Shown here piece by piece: positions 56,301 through 64,000 of a DNA stretch of 64,000 bases (position 1 is its first letter; each line of letters opens with the position of its first letter). Below the pieces are notes generated by a model, which worked only from the letters and a program-made list of their open reading frames with translations, did not search any database and was not told the DNA's origin. The DNA lies in contig MU401464.1 in NCBI GenBank assembly GCA_022579005.1, positions 1 through 64,000 on the forward strand, read 5' to 3'. The DNA comes from Poronia punctata (Eukaryota; Ascomycota; Sordariomycetes; Xylariales; Xylariaceae). The position numbers were made by a program, and so were the translations under genes.

Positions 56301-59300
56301 ACCTAATCGTCCCATAAAACCTTACCATTGCCTTACTACCTAAATTACACGTACAGGCAGTGGCAGCCTACAGGCGGTTGCTAGGTGTCAGGCCGTTGCT
56401 CTGCTCGGCTGTTCCTAGCTGTTCTTTGCTCAGGTGTACATGTACAAACAAAAGGGAGTCGGTGACTCGGTACGGCACTTTTCAGACACAGTGGCAAAAC
56501 ACACCTACCGTAGCATGTGAGAGCCCAAAGTGTTCTTTCTGTAGGTCGGCAGGGCGGTTACCTACCTGTGCATCGCATGCGTTATCTGGACTGCCTACAC
56601 GTACATATGCTCGATGATTCGCTTTTCCTATCACGACACGGCGTCGTGCTAAGGTCTTCTATCTTCCGATGGCACCTATTCGCGACCGTGACGGCTTCTT
56701 TGCGCCAATCCGTGATAGACATCTGGTGATGCGACCGGGTTATATTATATACTTTCCGTTGCTACCTCCTTTGCCGAGTTGCATAAGGGGTACACTCCAG
56801 ATACGAAAACCCCCCAACACTCGCGGCGTGATGATAACGGCCAACCAAAAGAAAATACACGTTTGTGTTTGTATGAGCGTAGCTATTAAACCATGATGAG
56901 TAGACTTGTATATTACCTACATGTTGGCATGGTAAATTAACCAACCAGCCAACCGAGCCTACTGTCGCACCACAGTGTCAATCCTGTTGAAATAGGCATG
57001 GACCTACAGGACCATCAAGACCACCTTGAATATATGAAAATCGACAACAGGTCGGTTCAAGCTTCAAAGTTATTACCAAAAACTCCGATAATCAACGAGT
57101 ACACGTATCTATCCCAATGGTGCCATCCAAATTGCTAGATAGGTACGTTGGTATCTAGAGCCGGTCGTTATGATAGAGACGGGATCATTCTTTTCTTTTT
57201 AATGATAAATCAGACAATCGCCACAGCCGTTGGTCGTGGTCATATTGTTAGACTAGATTAGACTACGTTGGCGTGTCTGTGTCTCAATCTGATACTGGGC
57301 TATTTCTGCTTCTTCAAGACATTTGCATTGCATTCCACTTACGTTTAGCAAGCCAAGAAGGTCTTCACATAAAAGTAAAGAAAAAACACTTGCCCCCGTG
57401 CCCCCGATCCCACCCCCAATCAACCCCAATCAATAACCTTTGGCGGGGATACGGAATCGACAACGCCACAAACAACACGAGGCAAGCTTGGCCCCTTCCG
57501 CTTCGTATTTCCATTGCCGCACGACAATGCCTACGTTTGACGCAAGCCGGCAGGAAGCGCTTTGAGCAAACAGTGAGCGAGCAACAACAACGGAAAATTC
57601 GGTTCTTTGCTGTCAGCTTTTATTACGAAAATTCGACCACCATGCTTTCCAATGTTGTATACCGTGCCGACCAACCAACATTGGCGTGTCTTATACTTAC
57701 CTACACAGTGTTTTATTTTTATATCTACCATTTGTGCATTGTTAATTTAGAATCCGTATTATATTTTGACCACCCGACGGGATAGGTCTCCTTTTCTCGC
57801 TGGAAATGAATTGTCTGTGGTAAGAAGACAATTATTAATTAGAGAATACTTGTAGACTTTTCGTTGCCATGCGTAAGCGGCATTGCGACGAAGAATTAAG
57901 AGACTCTACTTACTCATAGTGTAGCTAGAACACAACGCGTTTCTTCATGCTTCTCTCGGTCACCGCTACCAATCAATCCCATCGGCTCGTTTCGTGTCGT
58001 TTCATCTTATTTTCGACCGGGTTCGCCCCTGCCAGAGAAAAAGAAGCCCGATAATAAAGCTGCGGATCTACCTACGATACACGTAGGTACTCGGGATATG
58101 CAGAACACGTCATTTGAACAACCCAACCTTTTTGAGATATCCCCATGTTGATTGGTATCTTTCTTCTCTGCCGATTGTTGGTGAGTGAGTGATGATGAGG
58201 CATCACGCATCACGTCTCTTAAGTATCTTTGTATATATCCTCGAGTACAGCAGTCAGAGTAAGACACCGGAATTGGTAGGTGCGATAAGATGTTTTGTAT
58301 TGTATGCTTGTAATAGGTAGGTGCGTAACCAAAATAGAAGAAGAGGCTTTAAGAAATAGGCCAAGCACGGCTTAACCTAGGACGATGCGAACCGAAACTC
58401 CAATCCAATAATACCTATTATTATCTACTAGAAAACCAATGCGCATTTATCATTTCTCTCTCTCTCTTGTGATTGCTGTAGGTAACTACCTAACCTAGTA
58501 CAACAGTAAGTAAGAGTGTACTTACCTTATCCAACCGCAACGGCTCTTGACATTGACGTATGCCCCCCCAAGGTAGACATACGCAATGCAGTTCGGTCTT
58601 CTCCGGACCGGATACCTAGACCATAATTGATTATCCACACCTCGGGTTCTGGAACCTAAGACTAGACGCTTGGTATTATCAAGTTGTCAGGCCCCCACAC
58701 CCCCCCATAAGCCGTCGTTTGTGCCGATTTTCCCGGACCGCAGCAATGCAGCATGCAACCCCCTCGTGCCGGTAGCCAGGTGGGTTTCTTTAAATCTTTC
58801 AACGGTTCTGGGGTTAAAGGCACCTACACCGACTTCCCTACTCGTACGAGTAATAAGTTAGAACTCACGTCTGCATGTAGGTACTCGTACCAATATATAC
58901 AAGGAATGGAATTCGGCTAACCGGCCGTTGAAAAATTGACTGCGAGTATATATATAATATCATGCAGGACTTTTTCCCTCGTCGCTTCGCTAAGTTCTAA
59001 CAAACAAACTCCACACGTACCTAACTCGTAATAAGGTAGCTGATCTGGTGCAGAGCCGACGACTAGGACGTTTCTACGAGTACGAGTACTCATGGGTGAA
59101 AATAAGCCCAAGTCATCCGTTGCTCGTCAGAATGGAGTTTGTGTCCCCTATATGAATTAGCCGCCCCTTCGCTCGCTTGATCTGCGAGAAGTGCATCGGG
59201 CCTATAATGGTCACGGGTTCATCAGGTACGTGGTTTATGGTCTGAAAAGTGGAAGATGTCTCATGTCCATAGTGGACACATCTTGAGTAGTTGGACGAGT

Positions 59301-59729
59301 CGACTGGTCAGGTTCTACGACGTCGTTGAAAAGTCGTTGAATTCACATTCGAGTCTACGTACGATGGTTCCGGGTACAGACAAGTGGTGTTTTGCAACTA
59401 CCTACTTACTAAAGCAGGGAGCTCCGGAGTATGGTATAATGACGCGTAAACACTCACTTTAACTTGAGCGTCCAACTAGAGTTGCTTCTGAGATGTCTGA
59501 TCCGAGGTGCTCGCTTCACTTGAAAACATATATTCTTGTTTTTACAAGCTCTAAACATATAGCAGAGTCCGTAGTAAAGTAGATTTCAAAGAAAATGGTA
59601 TAGACGTTTATCATGCCACAGTCGCTTTTAGTTCTACAAGTAACTCACCCTGTTGGCGGTAGCTCCGGGTATCTTACAAACTCTCTCGCCAACGAATTCT
59701 AGGTGTATATCTCTTTCTCTCTTTTAATG
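53370..59729. other. 6.4-kb gene-poor region
   Basis: No gene could be supported. The left part (to about 54.4 kb) is upstream of the Ecm33-like gene and probably includes its promoter and leader. Small open frames (for example 53921-54145 minus, 55331-55624 plus, 57273-57785 plus) lack motifs. Octamer copies occur near 55073, 55092, 58844, 58881 and 59075, two of these loci holding two copies each. A perfect 14-bp palindrome TACTCGTACGAGTA is at about 58844-58857. The region is rich in GTAGGTA/TACCTA motifs throughout. Confidence 0.5.
58844..58857. promoter_or_regulatory. Perfect 14-bp palindrome built from two octamers
   Basis: TACTCGTACGAGTA equals its own reverse complement and fuses the two orientations of the dispersed octamer. 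About 230 bp further right, TACGAGTACGAGTA puts two direct copies together. The role as a protein-binding site is inference. Confidence 0.5.
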
Positions 59730-61121
59730 TCACTCCATTGTGCTGACATCCGTCTCTTCTACGCGCCACATATACCACATAAATAAGCTTCTATACGGTT
59801 TGAACCGCTCCGATAGCTCCTTCATATCCGCTTCGCTCATGTACTTCCACTTCCCACCCTTGCCCTTGAGCTTGGACACATCGCGGCCAACAAACGCGGC
59901 ACAGCCACGCTGGACCCCTAGATCCCCTAGCGAGAAAACATCCAGCCTCTTGAGCGCGAAGCACGCAAACATCTCGACGGACCAGAGCCCTAGGCCGCGC
60001 ACGGCGGTAAGCCGTTGTATAATCTCCTCGTAGGGGGCGTCGGCGAGGATCTGCGCCGAAAGCTCGCCGCTGACAAACTTCTCCGCCAGTCCGGTCACAT
60101 ACTCGGCTTTGCGCTGCGAGAGCCCCGCAGTCCGTAATTTCTCCAGGGCCATAGCAGCGACCTGCGAAGGGTGCGGGAACCGAACATCACTTGCGTACCC
60201 GTCCTGGTCATCTTCGGGGACATCGCCGTCTTCGCCCCCGTGGAAGAGGTTGATGAAGCGCTTCTTGATCGCCTTTGCCGCGGCGCCTGACACCTGTTGC
60301 GAGATGATACTGCTGCATAGCGATTCGAAAGGGTCGATTTGCTCCGCCAGACCCTCGGGTGAGAAGATCCGGCAATGATTCTTCTCCACTAGTGGCCGCA
60401 TCCGGGGGTCCACGGCGATTAGATGCCGGTTCGCCTCTTCCAGGATGCTGGGTCCAGCCGTCACGGGTCGTTTCGAGGGGGACGCCGAGCGAGAGCGCGC
60501 CCGTGCCCGCGCCTTCACTATGCGCGATGTCTCGGGCGACACAAGCGTGGCGAGTGTGGCGTTTGTGTCCGCGAGGCGGTCCACGGCTGCAGCTCGCGGC
60601 TTCCTCTTGGTCAGCGGTGTCGCCGGGCCAGGATCGCCCACCGCGGCCGGTTCCGCTATCAGTTTCGCATTGCTTGGTGTTGGTGTAGCCGGAGGTGGTG
60701 TACTGGCCTTTTGCGCACGCCGCTTGTTGGGTGTCGCTGGGGCTTCCCCATTCGCCGTATTCGGCGCGGCATCTGTCGTCACTTTCCTCTTGCGACCTCT
60801 CTGTTTCGGAGGTGAAGGCGGGGGTGGTGCCATGGTCTCCGAAGGCGATGACGTCTTGGTATCCTTTTCGGACGCGGCTATTAAGCGCGCCGATCGTCTC
60901 GTCGACATGTTTGCTCTCGGTTTGAAGCTTGGCTTTTTGGTATTGCTTGAAACAAAGGCAAGAGCCAGCCGACTATCCAAGTGAGTTGCGGAGGTAGTCA
61001 CACGTTCGGTCTTATAGAACAATGCGCTTGGTACTCGTAGCTGAGGGTACCAGTTGCGGAAGGCTCGACCAACGCCCGTAAATGATGTCGCAAACCACCC
61101 AATCCGAGGTCTGTATCGCAT
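59730..61121 (-). CDS. mag1: DNA-3-methyladenine glycosylase (AlkA/MAG1 type, HhH-GPD)
   Basis: A single exon for 463 aa from the ATG at 61121, or 391 aa from the ATG at 60908 (MSTRRSARLIAAS). The HhH-GPD fold is clear: ESLCSSIISQQVSGAAAKAI, then the helix-hairpin-helix LTAVRGLGLWSVEMF, then the catalytic aspartate in SLGDLGVQRG (about D400 of the long form). These enzymes remove 3-methyladenine and other alkylated bases at the start of base excision repair. A long basic, proline-rich N-terminal region with nuclear-localisation-like clusters (KQRGRKRK) precedes the domain. The extra N-terminal 70 residues of the long form are Arg-rich with almost no acidic residues (RYRPRIGW, GRAFRNWYPQLR) and could be a mitochondrial presequence, so two starts may give mitochondrial and nuclear forms. 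No intron is seen. Confidence 0.93.
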   Translation of the reverse strand: MRYRPRIGWFATSFTGVGRAFRNWYPQLRVPSALFYKTERVTTSATHLDSRLALAFVSSNTKKPSFKPRANMSTRRSARLIAASEKDTKTSSPSETMAPPPPSPPKQRGRKRKVTTDAAPNTANGEAPATPNKRRAQKASTPPPATPTPSNAKLIAEPAAVGDPGPATPLTKRKPRAAAVDRLADTNATLATLVSPETSRIVKARARARSRSASPSKRPVTAGPSILEEANRHLIAVDPRMRPLVEKNHCRIFSPEGLAEQIDPFESLCSSIISQQVSGAAAKAIKKRFINLFHGGEDGDVPEDDQDGYASDVRFPHPSQVAAMALEKLRTAGLSQRKAEYVTGLAEKFVSGELSAQILADAPYEEIIQRLTAVRGLGLWSVEMFACFALKRLDVFSLGDLGVQRGCAAFVGRDVSKLKGKGGKWKYMSEADMKELSERFKPYRSLFMWYMWRVEETDVSTME

Positions 61122-63654
61122 CAAGTGATTACTGCCGGGAGCATCAGGTAATGTATATGATCAAGGCGGTTTATATGAAGGCGCAACTAATAAAATACAA
61201 TTGACCAAAGTGACGAAATTCAGGCGAGGCCAAGAGGAGATCAACCCCCAATGCGGCTCCTTGACAACAGATGAGTACGTAAACTGATGCTCAAGGGAAT
61301 GACGTATGTGTAAACGAGATTTAGGAAAGAACAGCAGAAGACGCTGCCACTGGTGGTACAAAGTAAATATGGAGGATACACCTTTTCTGATGCTAAAAGG
61401 CTTTCATTAAGCAGATTCCTGATAACTTTAAGAATAGTGAGATGTTACTCATCAATGTTTGTTGTGAGCACTAGCTACATACATGTAGCTGAGCTCGACA
61501 ACTCCGTACTCCGCGCCCTTGATAACCTCTGCCGCCTGGCGAGCGCCAACCTGAATGGGAAACGCTGGAAGGCACCAAGAGGCCAGCGACTGCCATTCCA
61601 GTCTTCGCACGTGATGTCGATGACCTTTCAACCCATTGCTTCTATCGTTATCGTTATGTCAGACTCAATACATTGCCATTGAAATGTGAATCTCAAATTC
61701 TATTTAATATTTGTAGGGACGACTTATAGATGACTAAGTATACATAATAAGTGCTTATGTAACTATGTACACGTATACGTAAATGCACAAAATTCCACTA
61801 CTTCCAAACTTAGTTGTAAAAATTGGCATACTGCCCATGTAATCTGTATTGGATGAATACGAGAAAATGGGTTACATCCCTACAAATTCATGCATAACGG
61901 TCACCATGCAATGCTACGGTTATATCGCCCGGATTTGGATAGTATTGTCTCGAATTTCTGCCGCAATTTGTAGTCAACGTTAGTTACAAGCAGTTCTGTC
62001 GCCCATGTACTCAGATATCTAAACAATAATGGCTTCATCAATAACTCAAGATACTGTTTGTCAGTGAGGGGAGTTTACCCCTGACAAGCGTGGCGATAGA
62101 GAATTGTGAGATCTTTGATCATATTTGGGTTGGTGGTGCAACCCCTTTTCCATTTCTGCTAATTATCACCCGCAGGACAAGTACCTGTGCTCTGGCCAGT
62201 TCAACGCGCCTGGAGAACCGTACCTAATACCTACCTTAATGCCAGATTACTTTACGTGCAGTGGTTTAACAGGACATGCGGGATAACCCCAGCAACCGAA
62301 ATGCCATTAGAAACTCCCATTTATTCATATCTGACACGTGCTTCTAGGGAGGCTATTGCTAAGAGAATGTTGCTGTTGTCTGCACTTATTGAATTGCATC
62401 AAAATTCGGTCTCTTCATTTGCTTGGATTAGGTAGAATTTTTCAAAATCCGATGTTTTATCTGAATGTACTCGTAGGTAACAATTACCTACGAGGTCACC
62501 TACGAGTACATGTATGTACCTCAGGATGAGGATCGGTAGTTGCTATTATCGCATGATTACACGTACACCTACGGTGCAGGATCCTTGCCTAGTGTTATTT
62601 AGGGGCAGAGCGTTCCGGAGTTAATATCTTGGAGAGAGCGCCTCGAATCTCGTCCGTTCTTCTGAACAACCTGACAACGTATGGCGCAACTGATGCAACT
62701 TTTGGGGAAACTGCCTCCTCATGAAGTCTTGTAAATGTACCCTTCGAAGTTCGAACATGGAGAGAGGGTCTGTGAAGTAGTACCTAGGCCAGGTATCTTT
62801 TACATGGGCTAATGGACGCCGCCTTCCTTTGCACTACTCCATTGGTAGGTGGACTACGCAGTCCTGGTCCTAGGTAGGGGTAACAAGGGAAAATCTTGGT
62901 GAAATATCCTGGGTTTACTTGTACGATACGAGTACTGAGTTGAGGAAGCAAGTACCTACCTGGCACCCTGGCTCATAATAGATGCTAAGACTCGGGTGTA
63001 TATATCGTTGATAAGCCGGAGCTTTTCGTGTTTAATGCACGTTCAAATTAGTTCGGTCAACTAAGGTACGAGTAGGTACATAACGCGGAGACTGCAAAGC
63101 CACAAGAGATACGTGATGTGCCTCGCTCTTTTATAATCGTCGTTTCCATAGAAGTTAGCAATCGCTTAATGGCCTGAATAGCCTAGGCCAGGTAGGTGTG
63201 GTACTTGTTTGACCACCTATTCAATTTGTTTGACCCCAATGATGAGCCACCAGGATTATGCCAAACTTTTACATACCCAGCTAGACCTTACTCGTATAAC
63301 AGCATCCCAAACCGCAAAGCCTCCTTTTTGCCCAATCACCACATTCCTATCCGACAGGCGCGTGTAAGATTTTGCCGCTTCACTTACCCTATATTCCGTG
63401 CGCAGTAGCGTCTTGTGTCAGCGGGCAATTTTATAGGCCTAATGGGACAGGCACAGCTATCTCGTTGCACCTTGTCGACCGAACTAAGCTGGCGACGTTC
63501 CTACCAGCCTACCCGTAATTCGCCCGTTGTCTAATTGTTTTGTATTCTTCCTCCCAGGCCGACTTGGATCCTGCTTCGAGTGCGTACCTAATACGACGAT
63601 TGATCCGAAAATAAAATAATTTACGCTGTTATAGTCCTTGAGGAACTCGATTAA
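61122..63654. other. 2.5-kb gene-poor region
   Basis: No gene supported. It contains octamers near 62468, 62501, 62925, 63067 and 63288, and the nested hairpin described separately. The leftmost part is upstream of the glycosylase gene. Confidence 0.5.
62465..62511. repeat. Nested perfect inverted repeats (alternative hairpins)
   Basis: Two mutually exclusive perfect stems overlap. A 14-bp stem pairs ATGTACTCGTAGGT (62465-62478) with ACCTACGAGTACAT (62498-62511). An 11-bp stem pairs CTCGTAGGTAA (62470-62480) with TTACCTACGAG (62484-62494) around a 3-nt CAA loop. Both are built from the dispersed TACTCGTA and GTAGGTA motifs. There is no T-run after it and no adjacent gene end, so a terminator role is not suggested. 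Confidence 0.85.
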
Positions 63655-64000
63655 TTACCGGACCTTGTTTGCTGTACGATAACCTACGCGGCCGCCGTTA
63701 GGGTCACCGTGCGCCAGATCCTTGCCTTGCCCTTCCCCTATCAGCCTACCACCCCAACGAGACCCAGACCCGAGCCATCGTTTCCGCCCTTACCGATTTT
63801 ACCGTATCCCGCCGCGTTGAACGAGCCGTATCCCTCCGTCGACCTCGACCACGCGCCGCACCGCACCTGGCTTCTGTCTTCACGCGTGTCCGTATCGGTG
63901 CCGAGGGCACCCGAAGACTCCGTCATGCTCGTTCCCAAGGGTGGCATCACCTGGAAGTCTGCTAGAGGGCAGCTTCCCCCGACCCGAGCCATATGGCTAT
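63655..64000 (+). other. Possible partial coding region at right edge
   Basis: From a TAA at 63652-63654 the plus strand stays open to the window end. It encodes a proline-rich stretch (PTTPTRPRPEPSFPPLPILP) followed by a less biased segment (LNEPYPSVDLDHAPHRTWLL...VMLVPKGGITWKSA). The first ATG is late (about 63924), so if this is a gene the start or an upstream exon is elsewhere. The minus strand of the same DNA is also open (63741-63992). No family was recognised, and a chance frame in GC-rich DNA is quite possible. Confidence 0.25.

Noticed and set aside
57273..57785. 170-codon open frame on the plus strand
   Set aside because: Starts with a non-ATG codon, has irregular composition and no motif; probably chance.
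10365..63100. Short tandem repeats as CRISPR-like arrays
   Set aside because: Repeats are simple microsatellites without regular unique spacers, and the genome is eukaryotic.

Overview
This window reads as nuclear DNA of a filamentous ascomycete (Pezizomycotina, probably Sordariomycetes). The evidence is intron-rich genes with short introns (mostly 49-150 bp, GT...CTRAY...AG), a septation kinase of the SepH type, fungal-only families (Ecm33-type GPI wall protein, DUF2408, CYP53-type P450), and a left-end block of about 4.1 kb that is almost pure A+T, as repeat-induced point mutation (RIP) leaves behind. The species cannot be named from this sequence.

Layout. 1-4.1 kb: AT-rich, RIP-like, gene-free block running off the left edge. 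5.0-6.0 kb (-): NAD(P)-dependent epimerase/reductase. 6.95-7.4 kb: two decayed copies of a small motif. 7.6-8.8 kb (-): SRPK-like kinase relic with two in-frame stops. 10.7-15.7 kb (+): SepH/Cdc7 kinase, 12 exons. 16.8-18.5 kb (+): CYP53-type P450. 20.2-22.3 kb (+): MFS transporter with a 13-nt exon. 22.6-23.9 kb (-): membrane DnaJ protein. 24-28 kb: gene-poor. 28.1-30.2 kb (+): F-box protein. 32.5-33.7 kb (+): sphingolipid delta-4 desaturase. 34.8-36.0 kb (-): VAP/Scs2 ER tether. 37.2-38.3 kb (+): UBA-UBX protein. 38.7-39.3 kb (-): ribosomal stalk protein P1. 40.4-42.1 kb (+): DUF2408 protein. 42.35-43.5 kb (-): YCII-domain protein. 46.5-46.9 kb (+): unknown 152-aa protein. 48.3-48.9 kb: long palindromic foldback/MITE-like element. 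49.2-51.0 kb (+): SPF45-type splicing factor. 52.1-53.4 kb (-): Ecm33-type protein. 53.4-59.7 kb: gene-poor. 59.7-61.1 kb (-): 3-methyladenine DNA glycosylase. 61.1-64.0 kb: gene-poor, with a possible partial ORF at the right edge.

How the genes relate. Most are housekeeping genes (septation, splicing, translation, ER contact sites, ubiquitin/p97 adaptor, sphingolipid synthesis, DNA repair, cell wall), and no operon-like or biosynthetic-cluster logic is evident. The P450 and the MFS carrier are neighbours, but no core biosynthetic enzyme lies nearby. The less ordinary content is in the non-coding DNA: the RIP-like block, the foldback element whose outer arms differ by transitions, the nonsense-interrupted kinase, and a strongly over-represented intergenic octamer (TACTCGTA / TACGAGTA, about 29 copies by eye against about 2 expected) that also builds long perfect hairpins. 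I did not find a convincing new multi-gene system; the octamer and its palindromes are the signals I would follow first.

Exon boundaries were assigned by hand from splice consensus, reading-frame continuity and family resemblance. Every multi-exon CDS reported as intact sums to a multiple of three.
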